Assembly: GCA_947095585.1 (NCBI GenBank) | Contig: OX352763.1 | Coordinates: 18,711,462-18,775,461, forward strand | Length of the DNA: 64,000 bases | Direction of reading: 5' to 3' | From: Nephrocerus scutellatus | Taxonomy: Eukaryota > Arthropoda > Insecta > Diptera > Pipunculidae | Part shown: piece by piece, positions 1 through 12,233 of the stretch | Layout: each line of letters starts with the position of its first letter | How positions within the stretch are numbered: the first letter of the stretch is position 1 | Translations under genes and position numbers: made by a program | Notes under the pieces: model-generated | What the model was told of the DNA's origin: nothing | The model's input: only the letters and a program-made list of their open reading frames with translations | Database searches by the model: none

Positions 1-25
1 NNNNNNNNNNNNNNNNNNNNNNNNN
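1..25. other. Assembly gap (run of N)
   Basis: Twenty-five undetermined bases open the window, so the contig or scaffold join lies here and anything to the left is unknown. Confidence 0.99.
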
Positions 26-2205
26 AATTACTAAATCCTTAAACCCCAAACTATATTTACGGCTGTGTGGTCTTGGTGCTGTGCAACATCTTGCATGTCG
101 TATTCTAATGCTTGGCTGGCTTAAATGATTTCCGTACATTTCCAGCCGAGTGGTTGCATGTCTTTGACAAAACAATATTCAATGGATTTGGCAAAACCGC
201 AATAACGTTATCAACCCTGCGTGATGAATAATAATCCCATCAACATGACAAGCTAAATATGACAATCTCTTCTAATTGTGCGGTTTAAATTTTGGAATGT
301 GAATTCAAAAGTACACTTCCAGCACTTTTGTCACAGGTTGATGCACCAGGTTTTCTTTTAACCCTATTACTGCTACGTAAACTACCACATAGATAACTTG
401 AATCAATAACTTCATTGCACATTGATCTAATTTGATTTGAAAAATTGTTTTACTCAGAATCAAATCGTCTAAGATTGATTTTTAGAAGAACATAATCTAT
501 TCTTAGAATACAAAGCAACTTTATCGTTTGGTGTAAAAAAGGACATTTATGAATGGGGAAGAAAAACCAAACTCACTGCCCGGTTGGAATAGGGTTAAAT
601 AAGCTCTCGATGAGAAAGATACCAATTTCACGAACTGAGCCTGAGTTGTAACTTGGCACCGCCTAGATGGGTAACCGCATTAATTCTCTGTAGATATCTA
701 TAACCATCAAAAAAACAACTATTTTAAAAGCTATTTCCTTAAACTATGCCGCTGTCCTAACAGACATTAGATTTTTTTTCAATTCTCATTTTCTTATAAG
801 AGATCTTTCCAAAGCTGGGATTCAACTCTTAGCAGCATTCGAGCTAAAAGTTTTGAGAAAGAGTGATATCGGAGACTATAGACACGAGATTAACAAGCTC
901 ACAACAATGTTGGGGTCGTACAAAAAACAAGTTTATTATGCTTTAGTGAACAGGATATATACCCCGGTAAATGAGTGGCGAGACTTCTCGAGACCTCGGC
1001 CCTACGATCCGATTGGCTCCAAATTTTAATTAAAAAGTGTTGCCTCCGGAAACATACATATTTGTAAATTTTCAATAAAATCGGGCTTTGGGAAAGATTC
1101 CACGAAAAACAGGCAAACAAACAGACAGACGTGACATGGGCACGCGAAGTTAATATAAAGAAATTTAAAAAAAAAAACCATACATCGCCTCACCCTGTCG
1201 ACCCACCTGTCTTACCAACACTATTCATCAGAGCAACCCCGGGAACTATGTGTTCGACACTGTAAGTCAATTGCCTTACAACGAAAATATTTCTCAGTTT
1301 TTATTTCAAAGTTTGAGTATCCCTGAAAGAAAGGCTTGAGAATCAATTATAGACAGATTTGAGAATTACTAAAACATATATAAGTTAGAAAATCATGGAA
1401 AGAAAAGTTAGAGAATTATTGAAAGAGTTGCTGCTATGATGGGGTATGCCTTTGTTAAATGTTTGTGAAGCACGTAATTAGTATACTGATGATATTTCAT
1501 TACAGTTTTAGAATCACCCTGTGAGTCAGTGGGTTAGGCAGTGATTGGCCAATTAGTATACTCGTATTAATAGGCATGTCGTGGCATATTAGGCATATTA
1601 TGAAAAATGGTGTCTAAATGGAACTTTAAGAAGAATGCGATTATTTTCCTTTTTAATTACCTTTAACAGGATATACAAAACTGCCACCACTGCAAATTTC
1701 TCGTACACTAGAAGAAAAACACCTTGATAAAATGTATATATTTCTTGAACAGCACCATCCATTTAATCAAACTCATTACAGAGAGACGAAAAAGTGTATA
1801 TAATATTTACATAAGTACCGGTAGCTTCATTCACAGCAGCACACTCTTGGAGAATAGGGCGAGAACAATTTCGTGACTAGATCCATTACATTGGCCTTAG
1901 CATATTCTAAGAGTAAGCTTTAGCCAATTAAGTTTATCTCTATTCCATTGTTCAATTCCTTGCACCCTGATATTGTTGCTTGTTTTCCTCAATGTATGTC
2001 AATGTACTCAGAATAATCACTTGTTGTGTGTTTCTACCAAAGTATGCATTATTTTTGTCTTTTTGGCGTTAATTCTCTGCAAGTGAATGCTGTGGTGGCT
2101 GAGTTAACCACCTCGGCATTAAATTGCAGCGATTGTTGCATTTGTTGCAAGCCACTACAGCTGTCTGTCACGAAAATTTAGATCATCGGCATCAAAAAGC
2201 TTGTC
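26..2205. other. AT-rich intergenic sequence, no gene seen
   Basis: Only short chance ORFs are present. The stretch 950-1140 carries one copy of a dispersed repeat listed separately. No exon, RNA gene or transposon domain was recognised in the rest. Confidence 0.5.
950..1140 (+). repeat. Dispersed repeat, copy 1 of a family seen again at 29.13 kb
   Basis: The segment around 1015-1095 (CTCCAAATTTTAA, then CCGGAAACATAC, then TTTCAATAAAATCGGGCTTT) aligns by eye with 29190-29275 (CTCTCAAGTTTTAA, CCGGAAATACTC, TTTCAATAAAATCAGGCTTT). Both are followed by runs of CAGA or CAGC words and a GGGCACGC box. It has no coding capacity and I cannot name the family. A weaker match to the AATAAAATC core lies at 32200-32230. 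Confidence 0.4.
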
Positions 2206-2209
2206 AAAG

Positions 2210-3050
2210 AGCCTAAATTGGGTAAAAGGTGACCCACCGTATCAGTTATCACATCAACAGAATCGGTGACAAAACATACCCTTGACTCACACCCTAACGT
2301 AATCCAAAGGAGTAGAAATCTGTCCATTGTGAAAAACGAAACAGATTGCGTTCTTGTAGGATTCTCTTATAACAGCAACAGTTTTATAAGGGATCACACT
2401 CATGCTAAGCGATCTGTCGAAGGCTCCTCAAAATCCACATGAGGTAGGTCAATATATGGAACACGGCCCATTGTCCAAGAATGATTTGCAAGGTGGAAAT
2501 CGATGATCGATGCATGATCGACCAATGCGAGTGTCAGCTTGGTGCCTGTTTTAGACTCGATCCTGAACTCTATTCTCTCGAGAATATTAATTGCCTTTAA
2601 CACAGAACGGGGATACCACGTCAGATTTTGAATATTAAAGAAAAAAGTTCTTTGGTAACCCTCCTTCCAGCCCAGTTCCATTCTCTAAAAAAAAAGCCTG
2701 AACTACGTGAAGCCAATTACAGACTATTGCTTCAGGATCTGCTTTCGGAAACTCGTCAACTATTCCATCAAGTCCAGCTGCTTTATTTGTTTTCAGAAGA
2801 TGTATCGCGGTACTTACTTTGCACTTGATAGGTAACTGTTGTCAATCCCCTTGGATGACCTACGCACGTCCAAAAAATGGTGAGCTACATTTGCAATCTG
2901 ATCATCGTTGACCAGGGCTTAAAGGTATTCTTTATACCTTCGCAGCTAATCTTTTATCGTCACTAAAAGATTGCCGTTCATATCCATCACAGGCTGGCTT
3001 GTGCTTATTCTCTATCGTGATGTATCAGTAGACAAAAAACCAAATATTCT
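2210..3050 (-). mobile_element. RTE-clade non-LTR retrotransposon relic (reverse transcriptase part)
   Basis: The minus-strand translation of 2740-2815 reads IHLLKTNKAAGLDGI followed by a PKADPEA stretch. This is the first conserved block of RTE-type reverse transcriptase, where NGKAAGLD is typical. Upstream in the same sense (about 3040-2960) the MDMNGNLLVT stretch matches the linker between endonuclease and RT. Downstream (2700-2210) RT-like segments continue through several frameshifts and stops. The copy has lost the endonuclease and the C-terminus and cannot be functional. The clade call rests on motif similarity only. Confidence 0.6.
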
Positions 3051-3054
3051 CAAA

Positions 3055-6000
3055 TCCCCGAAGTTCGGTATGGGTATTATATATGGGTATCAACTACATT
3101 TCCTTTGACTTTGGTACGCTTAGCGCAACGATCTCCAATGATGATGTAAATCGCTAATGACTGGGCAATAGTAACCTATTCTGGTAACCTATCATGTGGT
3201 TGAGAGACGGAAAAGGGAATAAACATCCGTCAGGCAATTAATTAAGTGAAAGTTTTATTGAAATTCACATAAAAAGCCCCATGAATCTGCTCAATGGAAC
3301 TGATATACTCGTATTAGATTCTTGATTACGCAAATCAATTTGTTTTGATTGCTTAACGCTGAATGCTGAATGATGAATGCTGATTGCTAAAGGCAGATTA
3401 CTAAACTAAATTTTTAATGATGAATGGCTACTTAAAGCAATGGATAGCCAAAGTACAGAGCAATGAACCGATTGTTTTTGTATTTCAGAATAAGACCATT
3501 GCGTCACACGCGCAACTAGGTTTAGTGCACAGAGGTTAATGCATGGAATATTTAAATTAATCGAACCATCATAGGAATTAATTAGAATGCAATGTGATTA
3601 GGTTTAATTAGGCGTTGCTGCAATATGTCTGCGCAATTGACCAATTAATAATGATGCAGCATCGAAGCGAAAGAATTATTATTTCTAAAGAGAGAAGTAT
3701 TTTTTTTTTCAATTAATTTCAAGTGACATAAGACGTTTGTCAACAAATTGTACAATTTGTAAAATGCAAGACGCAACACAAAGACTCAAAGGAGTATAAT
3801 AAGTCTACCAGAGAAAAAAAAGTACAGGATTCCCACAACCAATCTCATTAACTCCCACAAACTTTTGCACACAAAAGAACCCAGCTTGACTTAAGGAGTT
3901 TTTGTGTCATTTATAATTCATACACACATATGACCGAGTTGCTTTCATCCTTAGCAAACCACTTAAGAATGAATCTGTGCTCTCTAGGGAAAAATAGACG
4001 GCGAGGCGACAGCTAAAACTTCTTGTAAACGCAGGGAATATTACATGGAATATTTCAATGCTGTACGAGGGACAAACACAACGTTCAGCCTTTCAGCCAG
4101 CGAACGGAGCTCATCGCACAGTGGCTCAAAGTTGTCCGCCCGCTAACCATAAACTGACTCATCTCTTGCGGCGGTTTTCATCCGGTTATCCCTTTGTTCT
4201 ACTACTACTACTACTCGTATTACTGCGTCTGACTTAACCTAACGACCCACTGGGCTGAGGGTGGGTTCTTAGCCGCCAGGCTGTGGTAGAGAATAAAAGA
4301 GTTGCTACTGTCTTTGTGCTTTCAGCAATGTGCTGCAGCATGCAACCAGGATGGATGGGATGCGGCTACGTCTACAGCCCAACTATTTGCCGCATACCGC
4401 CTTATATGTGTACCGCAGAGATATTACAATATGCTCGCGCTCCAACGCTCCACTCGTATATGTATGCACACGATGCGCGTGTTACATTAAGATGTATGTG
4501 GTTGAATTCAATTAGGGATAAGTTCAAGTAATATCCTTGACTACCTTTTTTCAATGTTCTTTTTCTTGCTTTTGTCGTTGGTGTTGTTGTTGTTGTTGCG
4601 GTTGTTGTTGTTGTTGTGCTTTTATCCTTAAAATCCCTTTGTGTGCACATCGCCAACCAGTAGTGCATCTCTAAGTGTGTGGGTTTGGTTTGTTCTTTTG
4701 TTAGCTTAACTTTGCTTATGGTTTATACCTTTGTTACCCTCTTGTAATTGCGATGATTTAAAGGACTGACACACTTACTTGAACAGCGTTTTCAAAGAAA
4801 ATGAAATTGTTCGCAACAAAATATTGTAATCTGCAATAAGTTTTATCATTTCCTATATGAGTTTCTGTGCATGCGAGTATGTGTGTGTCTGTGCGCATCC
4901 AATTTCATTATTTTCTACAGATTTCCAATTTCCTTTCTCATCGTCAAGACCGCAATTTCGCTTTTAGTTCGATTATACTTTAAGCTTAAATATTTTGCCT
5001 TAATTCACATTTAGTTTGTAGCTTTTTCGTTGAATGGGTCATGATGACAGGATACACATGCAAGTCCTGCATGCGATGCTGTAGTTGACATGAGTTAAAG
5101 AATAATACTTATCTACGACCAGAAGTATATCAAACTATGATAAACTTGCATGGTTTTTGAAGAAGTGATAAAGAAAATTTCGTTTTCTGTCGAAAGAGAT
5201 TGTAATCACTACCTTGTGAATAAAAGAAAAGAAAAAGAAAATCGTACAGTTTTACTCTTGGTAAGGATGCTTACACGACGGAAGGTTACAATGTCACTGC
5301 CCTTGACACTACTCTGCTTATTTGATTACAGTTAAAATTAAAGTTCAAAAAGTTTTCCCAATCCAAATAGAAATTCTAAAACCATATAAATATATTCCGA
5401 AACACTGAAAACTAAATTCGTATAAGCCTCTTTCCTCTTGAATATCGAGGTGTTGGAAGGTAACTCTTTATTTGTCGGAGTATAATTATGACAATCACGA
5501 AGAAAATAATAAAAACTTTTAGCTTTTTTGATGCTTGGATTTATTGCAAAAAAGAAATGATAGATTAGCATTCATTAGCTATTTTTTCCAAAAATTAAAG
5601 ACTTTTTGAAAGACAACATGTGATAGGGTTTCACAGGTGCCCTCTGAACTTCTCACTGAAGAGAGTTCTGAAACGAATAAAATCGTCTATGCTTGGGATG
5701 GCAACTCATATGCGAGTTTTTCGATAACTCGAAGATGCCTTTGAAATCTGTGATTAGATTACTTTCTATGTCTTTGTAGCACGTGCTGCACGGACTCTTT
5801 GTTATAGAATATCCTCAGCTATTGCATGTTTCGCTTTCTCTACAATTCGAGATTTATGGTGTTTACGCAGTTATAGTTATCAATGTACCCTACCAATTTC
5901 TAATTTGGTATTTATGCTGTTGGTAGTATTAGTGTTATCGATGTACCCCACCAATACCCTAAACAGGATATTGTGCCACGTTCATATCGGTAATGGTTAT

Positions 6001-6125
6001 AAGAATTTAAATAAATGTACACTGTTTGACTTTAAAAATTTAATTTTCCTTCAAAAAAGACTAACATTAGCCTTGTAGCTCGAGCATTCAAGAGTTACAG
6101 GCTGTGAAGTGATGTAAGGTCAGAA
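3055..6125. other. Intergenic sequence, no gene seen
   Basis: AT-rich, with short chance ORFs only. It holds a (CTA)n run near 4200 and an interrupted (GTT)n run at about 4577-4617. Small ORFs at 4280-4670 overlap on both strands, lack similarity to anything I recognise, and are best read as noise. Confidence 0.5.
4577..4617. repeat. (GTT)n simple repeat, interrupted
   Basis: GTTGTTGTT words are broken by one GCG triplet. On the minus strand this gives the poly-threonine tract of a chance ORF. Confidence 0.8.
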
Positions 6126-6164
6126 ATACGTCTCTTCGCATAACGCTACATATGGCAACACTTT

Positions 6165-6715
6165 TTGAACGAATTGGTTGAAATTTTGACAGCTCGTCCG
6201 TCTGATATTCCGCGGCACGAAACAATCATGTTTTCACTTGCGGAGCGTTCCGAAATATTTAAAACTTATTACTTATATTTTCTTATATTTTCAAATTCAC
6301 TGTTGAGTAGCGGAAACCGTGCGAATTTTGAAAGAAAATTGGGTCGTGAAAGAGCGCCAAGCGGAACCGCTGTAATGAATTTGTAAAGAAAATTCGTTAA
6401 AAAGGCTTGCTTTTGGATAAGAAAAGTGGTCCTCGAGCTCGGACAGTGCGCACACCCGAGAATATTGTAGCGGTGGCCCATAATGTGGGACAGAATTCAT
6501 CGACCTCAACTCGACACCGATCACAGCAATTGGCCATTAGTCGCCCCTGTCTGATGACAATACCGCACAAATACCTTGGATTATTCACTTACAAGGTCCA
6601 GATGATCCAGGAGTTGTAAACAAATGACCATAAGCTTCGATATCGGTTCTCTGCTTGGGCCATAGACCAGCTTGATAATGACGTCGATTTTTGTTCGAAA
6701 AATCATATTATTAGA
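6165..6715 (+). mobile_element. Mariner-type transposase relic, N-terminal half
   Basis: Broken reading frames on the plus strand resemble the DNA-binding N-terminus of an IS630/Tc1/mariner-type transposase common in insects. In order they are FSLAERSEIFK near 6233, GPRARTVRTPENIVAVA near 6430 (the link before the second helix-turn-helix), STSTRHRSQQLAISR near 6500 and LGLFTYKVQMIQEL near 6575-6618. A stop then replaces the usual lysine, and TNDHKLRYRFSAWAIDQL follows in the same frame. The DDE catalytic region after about 6712 is missing or unrecognisable. Frameshifts and stops show it is dead. A piece of the opposite (C-terminal) end of what looks like the same family lies at 34.81-35.10 kb. 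Confidence 0.65.
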
Positions 6716-6859
6716 CTAATTTCATTTCATCGTAGCAAGAGGGAAATTCGAGGAAGTGCTTTGTGACATAATCTAAAATGGATTAAATCACGAGTAGATG
6801 GTGCCTAGAGGTAGGACCCATGATAAATCCAAACCTTACCTATAACGGATAAGGGAAAA

Positions 6860-8035
6860 CTATGAGCAAAGAGATTAAATACCTTGGACTAGTATTTGAT
6901 ATCAGACTGCTATGGAAAAAAAACCAAGCACTACTAAAAAAAATCAAAATCTATGGACTTCTCCCACTACACTTAGTGGTAGAGAGCAAATCCAGGGAAA
7001 CCAAGTTACGTTTGAGCAAGGTGGGCTGCTTCACGGACAGCAGGGTAAGAGCTATAGTTTAATCACTGGCCAAGCTGACACCCTTAGCGAGCATGCCGTA
7101 TGATAACTTGGTGCAAAAGCTTGAATTCAAAAAGAAAGTTAAATTTATAATAAGCACCAAGAAGGAACTCATATAGTAGACTGAATACCAGATACACCCG
7201 AGTGCCATAAAGTGGTATACGGATGGAAGAAATCTGAAGGCAAAGGTGCTGGAATCTATGGGCAATGGTCCGTGGCCCATAGACTCCAGCACCCGTGCCT
7301 GTACTCTGTTGCAATGGGGCAATACCCGAGTATATTTCAGGCAGAAGTAGATGCCATCGAAAGATGTACTCACTTTAATCAGGAAAGGAGCTACATGAAG
7401 CAAGAAATAGCTATCATTACAGACAGCCAAGCTTCGCTAAGAGCCCGGGATGCAATCTACATCACATCCAAACTTGTGGAGGAACGCAGGGCGAAGCTGG
7501 AGCGACTTGGCGAAGTCAGCAAAGTGCGTTTGTACTGGGTGCCGGGAAAGACTGGCATATAAGGTAACGAAGCAGCGGAAAGGCTCGGCAATAAAGGAGC
7601 AGAAACTCCGCTGGTAGGGCCAGAACCATTCTGCTGTATAGGGTACCGCATAATGCGGGAAGAGGAACGCAGTATAGGTAAGGCTGTCACTTCCGTAAGA
7701 TGGTAGAATCTTCCGAGTCTACCACAAGCAAAGGAAATGCTGGAGAATTATAACCCAAAGAGGTCTCGCCTGGTATTGCGACTAAGTAGAAGTAATGTAA
7801 GAATCATTAAGGGTTTCTTAACAGGACATTGCACATTAAAAGGGCATCTAAATAGAATAAAATTAGTAGAGGATGGCAGCTGCAGACTCTGTGTGGAAGC
7901 TGAGAAGATCCCGTGGCATCTTCTCAACGAATGTGGAGCAACGATCCCACAGAAAAGAGATCACATGGGAACTCATGTAATCTCGGAGTCAACGACAACG
8001 ACATTCACTGAACCCGCTCCATATTATTAAGTTTT
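6860..8035 (+). mobile_element. Non-LTR retrotransposon relic: RT thumb, RNase H and C-terminal zinc finger (I/LOA/R1-like)
   Basis: The relic starts with the RT thumb block KEIKYLGLVFDIRLLWKK (6868). RNase H follows: WYTDG at about 7212, FQAEVDAIERC at 7340 and ITDSQASL at 7410, so three acidic catalytic positions are still readable. LYWVPGKTGI then runs into a stop where GNEAAE continues. After a further break, GHCTLKGHLNRI and the cysteine/histidine cluster CRLCVEAEKIPWHLLNEC (about 7880-7940) close the protein, as in I-, LOA- and R1-like elements. Stops at about 7561 and 7706 and a frameshift near 7220 make it a fossil. A 19-bp inverted duplication disrupts the RNase H between GAGIYG and the downstream SVAMGQY. 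Confidence 0.75.
7245..7293 (+). repeat. Inverted duplication (hairpin) inside the RNase H relic
   Basis: The left arm 7245-7263 (GGTGCTGGAATCTATGGGC) pairs with the right arm 7275-7293 (GCCCATAGACTCCAGCACC) at 18 of 19 positions around an 11-nt loop. The insertion separates two RNase H segments that are adjacent in related elements. Confidence 0.8.
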
Positions 8036-8039
8036 TAAG

Positions 8040-9460
8040 GGCCATTGTCATGGAAGGGGCGCTATAGGGACGGTAAAAACTTTACATTTCTTCATATGAA
8101 GATGGGGTTTCTATGTTTGCGTTCCAATTAATCTACTTTTAACAAGTTATCAAAGGCTCTATGTAGTTTAGTTTGAAGGTGGACTATGTTTCTACATTCG
8201 CGCTGATAACTTCCTTCCATTTACTCTAATGGATTATGTATATCGTGTCATGTATATTAAATTCGCTTACTCGTCTTGTGTGTAGTACCGGTACCGGCCC
8301 CTAACAACCGTTTTAAACAACACAACGTTCATCCCATTCCAAATTGCAACACTAAAAAAGAAAGGTATAAACGGTTTATTTCTTTAAAATGATATCAGTT
8401 GAGAAATTATTGTGTGAGTCTCTCCAGCTTCAACGGCAAACAAGTCGTTCACTTTATTCCCGTTCTGGCGAAACAATTAACAATTTAATTTTTTCTAATT
8501 ACTTAGACACCAATGGGATTTTCCTCGGCACACGTAATCGTACTCGGTAGATTATTAATTTCCGTTTTGAACATGAACATGAGCTTATCAGAAGTTCAGC
8601 GCAAGTTTTTTTTTTCGTGATACACTGTACGAACTATAAATATTGTACAGTGTTTCGCGAAAGCCACACATAACATGTCACTGGTTAAAAGTTCAACCAT
8701 TTTAACAGCAGGTCACGTGTGTGACACACTGGCACTTCCCACATGAGTTTACGTGAACATGCTACTTACTATACACATTGTAGCCTTGTGTCCTTTTATT
8801 GTACATTCTACATAGGAAAGAAACTCAGCTTAGCCTTTTGGTCTTCTTTTTTATGTTCATCAAGGAGCAACACTTTAAGTTTTTGTCTTCCCGTCTGTCT
8901 GTCTTTCTTTCTTTCAAATTAAAGAATTCAATTTGAAGAGTTTCATTTGCCACGCCTTTCTTCGTTGAGTAACTAGATCTCTCTGATTATCTCAAGTTTG
9001 GCCTAGAAATTGTCATTTCAGTTTGAATGATGATACTTTTATTTTTAATTTCTCTGTTTATTGCTATCTGACGAGACCTCGATTAGTAAAAAGATGCTTT
9101 CGAGCTAAATAAACTTAAAAAACTTATTTACTTTTCAATTACGTTTGCGAGAATTCCTATTTTTTACCCAAAGGCCTTCTTTTGATTCTTCAAAGACAGC
9201 GTAGACTTCTACTTCGCGTCTACTTCTTTTGACATAAAACAATCCTACATGTAAGAATAAGAAAACGAATTTACCTTTACTATAAAAACCTTCCTACAGT
9301 TAATTATAAATATAAACCTGTCGTAGCTAAACTTCGGATGACATTGAATACTTCTACAGACCTTTTCCAAACTGTCAACAACTCCAGTTTACAATGGAAA
9401 CAAATACGGCCCAGGCAAGATACAATCCATCCTGAAAAGGATAGACTGCAAGAGCTGAAA
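8040..9460. other. Intergenic sequence, no gene seen
   Basis: AT-rich single-copy-looking sequence with no ORF of note on either strand and no RNA gene recognised. Confidence 0.45.
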
Positions 9461-9633
9461 AAAATGGGTGCCGAGGGTCAGAAGTTAGTGCGTTGGACTA
9501 CTGAGTCGAAGGTTCGAAGGTCGAATCACAGAAAAACACCAAAAAGCTATTCATCTTTTTGGTTCCATCATTCGCGAATGACAAACTTTCGGGAGTAATA
9601 ACTGGCATGAGAAATTCGTCCTTCGGATACTGC

Positions 9634-9946
9634 CTTGAATTTTAAATAATAATATTCGGCGCGACAGACTATTGCGGTCCAAGGCCTAGCTTCTCGCGAC
9701 CATTTTTGTTGCGCATGTATATTATTGGACACAAATGAAAGGGACCTACAATTTAAGGCCGGATTCGAACGGCGAATTGAGAAGCTTTCCGTGACGAGCT
9801 ATAAATTACTCTCGGAACGTTTGTCACCCATTCGCGAGAGGTGGGACACCGTGAAACATACTTTTGGTATTACTGGGATTCGAATCACGAACCTCCTGCT
9901 CAGTAGCCATGTGCATTTCCACTGAGCCACGGCGCCCACTTGAATT
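9634..9946. repeat. 8-bp target-site duplication CTTGAATT around SINE B
   Basis: CTTGAATT occurs at 9634-9641 and 9939-9946. Together with the restored continuity of copy A it fixes the boundaries of copy B. Confidence 0.8.
9642..9938 (-). mobile_element. tRNA-derived SINE copy B, full length, nested in copy A
   Basis: Read on the minus strand, it starts at 9938 with GTGGGCGCCGTGGCTCAGTG, whose TGGCTCAGTGG is an RNA polymerase III A box. The B box follows in GGTTCGTGATTCGAATCCCA near 9880-9895. The non-tRNA body contains CACGGTGTCCCACCTCTCGCG, TGTCACGGAAAGCTTCTCAA-like and TAGGTCCCTTTCATTTGTGT blocks. It ends with a short AT-rich tail (AATATTATTATTTAA). It is flanked by the 8-bp direct repeat CTTGAATT (9634-9641 and 9939-9946), as expected for insertion by LINE machinery. 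It is about 297 bp and the best-preserved copy in the window. Confidence 0.85.
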
Positions 9947-11000
9947 GTAGGTCGCTTTCATCTGTGTAGACTTAGAACACGAATGGTCGCGAGAAGCTAT
10001 CCCTGGACCAAAACGACCTGTAGGGCCACGTTCTTCCAAAAACTCATGGGATTGTGAACATGACTCAATAAATTGACACACAAAGTTATATATGTTGTCA
10101 CATTACTTTCTTAAAACCATCTTAAAACAAAGCAAGCATTTGAAAATATTCGGACATAATTTCTCCGTGTGCCACAAATGAGTACCTTGAGGCCATTATT
10201 GTTCTTTCTTTTCTATTTTATTTTGATCGAGTGATCAATCAATCTGTTTATGTTTATATGAAGTTACATATACTTTGTTATTTAAAATGTCCCACCTTAG
10301 TAGAGGTTAATTTTACTAAGTTAGAGAGTAAGAGAGAGAGAAAGAATGAGGAAGAGACAAGCTTAAAAACAGTTTAATATAAGAATTCAAATTTAGCTCA
10401 GCATCAGTAACTCTTTTGGAAAGATTACAAATTAAATCATGAACATCACTTTGGGATTCTCGAATCTAAGCGTTTTTTACTCTTCAATTGCACTTTGTTG
10501 AGTGCTCGTCTTGGTGCACTGGCAATAGTTTATCTTTGTCGGTTTAAGTATATTCGTTAGCGACATAAAATAATAAAAAATAAAACAGTTAGGATAATTT
10601 TATTCACTATTTACTCTCGTAGCCAGCTACTTGGATAGTACTTGTGTCAACCCGGGAGCTGCTGCATTTGAAGGAAAAAATTAGTTTAGTTTCAAGTTTT
10701 TTTTGTGAGTTTGTGAAATGGTTGAGAAGGTGTAGTAGATAATGCTGAACGTGTGTGAAATCGGTTGTTGTTGTTGTGTAATCCCTGGTTCATTTATCGT
10801 TAGTGTAGTTCATTAGAATGCAAACCACAGTGAAGTCAGCATAACTTAGAAGAGAAGTCACAATAAAACAAAAAAGAAAACCGCCTGAAGGACGCTTATA
10901 ATGATCAACTCTATCTCATAATGGAGTTGAAATTTGCATGTGAAGCGTGTTATGCTTTTTATTGAAAATTACGAGCAATTTAAAATTATTTATACAGAGA

Positions 11001-11031
11001 CGACAGCGACGACGACGACGACGACGACAAA
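11001..11031. repeat. (CGA)n simple repeat
   Basis: About seven perfect CGA/GAC triplets after an AGCGACG start. Confidence 0.85.
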
Positions 11032-11435
11032 GTGATAAGGATAAATGTGAGTGGAGTGGACTAGCTGTTTCCGCTTTCGCCAGGCCATTCCGTTGTTTAT
11101 GGTTAAAGATGGGTGTTGTTATGCTGCGAATGCAGCGAAACGTGTACTATAACAACAATCACGGTACGTATGTTTTGACATTTGGTCGTAATGGAATTTT
11201 ATTTGTTCGCTCCTCCACTTTTGAGAAGGCAATGAATGAAAATGAATTGTTATGCGAAGTCGGCAAGTCGTTTTTTGTTTATCGGTTAAGGAAGTGCACA
11301 ACAATTTCTATCTGTCTGTGTGTATTGCCTACGTGCGTACTCTTTTTTAATAGCTCCTTTTTATAAATATATATCTCAGATAAAAGAAAGACAAAGATAT
11401 TATGCGACACAGAGAATAGCACGTGAGCATCATAA

Positions 11436-11439
11436 ACGA
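11436..11439. repeat. Target-site duplication ACGA, left copy
   Basis: ACGA immediately precedes the LTR terminus TGTAATGG and matches 25021-25024. Confidence 0.8.
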
Positions 11440-12233
11440 TGTAATGGTATTTTTACGGGTGATTGCCTAGTGGTTTGGGGCATGTTCGAGTCGGAGAGGA
11501 AGGAGGGGATCCTTCCTGCTAAGCGTCGCCCTTTTGAGACACTAACCTTCCCTTTTGCATGCGCTAGTTCGGCCTTTGCTCGTCGGCTTAGGGGGTGGGG
11601 TCTTGGTCGGTTAGCGGCCTCCGTACCATATAATTTTAATTCGCATGCAGGTAAGCTAAAATTTCGAAGAGGAAGTGAGTGAGGAGAGGAAGAGAGAACA
11701 CACAACTTTGAATCCGACGTTTTTCGAGACCTTCTATTTGGTTACCTGTCCGAATGTGGCTATTTGGAACGGCGTACCTTGGTCTGCTCAGCAGACCCCG
11801 TCCCATCACTTCTACACCCACCCTTCCTGTGGGCCCCGCTGTAAATGGGCCCCCTCATTGGGATCAAGCCCCTACCGTCGCCGAGGAATCACTAGAGCCG
11901 GAGGAGGTGTTTAAATAAAATTATCGACAATTCATGTTTCGGACAAGCATAAGGTCCAATTTATTCTATGACTAAAATTGATCATTTTCCGTAGGAGGAA
12001 AACCAAAAAAAATCTTATATAAAAAAATTCATCGAAAAGAAAAACTCTTATATTTACAAAAAAAAATGGATCATCGATCGCCAGAAAAATCTTATCTTTA
12101 TAAACTAATTAATCGATCATCGATCGTTGACAAAAGAGGCTTTTATATTTAAATATTTATCGATCAGGAAACTCTTATTTACAAGAAAATCTTATTTTTA
12201 AATTTTAATTGATTATCGATAGTTGGGAAAAAA

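Larger units (their letters stand above)
9466..10040 (+). mobile_element. tRNA-derived SINE copy A (split by insertion of copy B)
   Basis: The head GGGTGCCGAGGGTCAGAAGT (9466) is a decayed A-box region and the GAAGGTTCGAAGGTCGAATC stretch is the B-box region. AACACCAAAAAG, the TCGCGAATGACAAACTTTCG block and the CTTCGGATACTG block follow up to 9641. The body then breaks off at CTTGAATT and resumes at 9939 with the same CTTGAATT, then GTAGGTCGCTTTCATCTGTG and a tail ending in CTGGACC. The missing middle is exactly the minus-strand SINE at 9642-9938. An older plus-strand SINE was therefore split by a later insertion. Confidence 0.75.
10045..11439. other. Intergenic sequence left of the LTR element
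   Basis: AT-rich. It contains a (CGA)n run at about 11001-11031 that produces poly-arginine in a chance ORF (10947-11366). No homology or splice structure supports a gene. Confidence 0.45.

Noticed and set aside
9880..9938. tRNA-like sequence as a real tRNA gene
   Set aside because: It is the head of a SINE. The same body follows it in the other copies and the cloverleaf cannot be completed.
10947..11366. 139-codon ORF with an arginine-rich start
   Set aside because: The arginines come from a (CGA)n simple repeat and the rest matches nothing.
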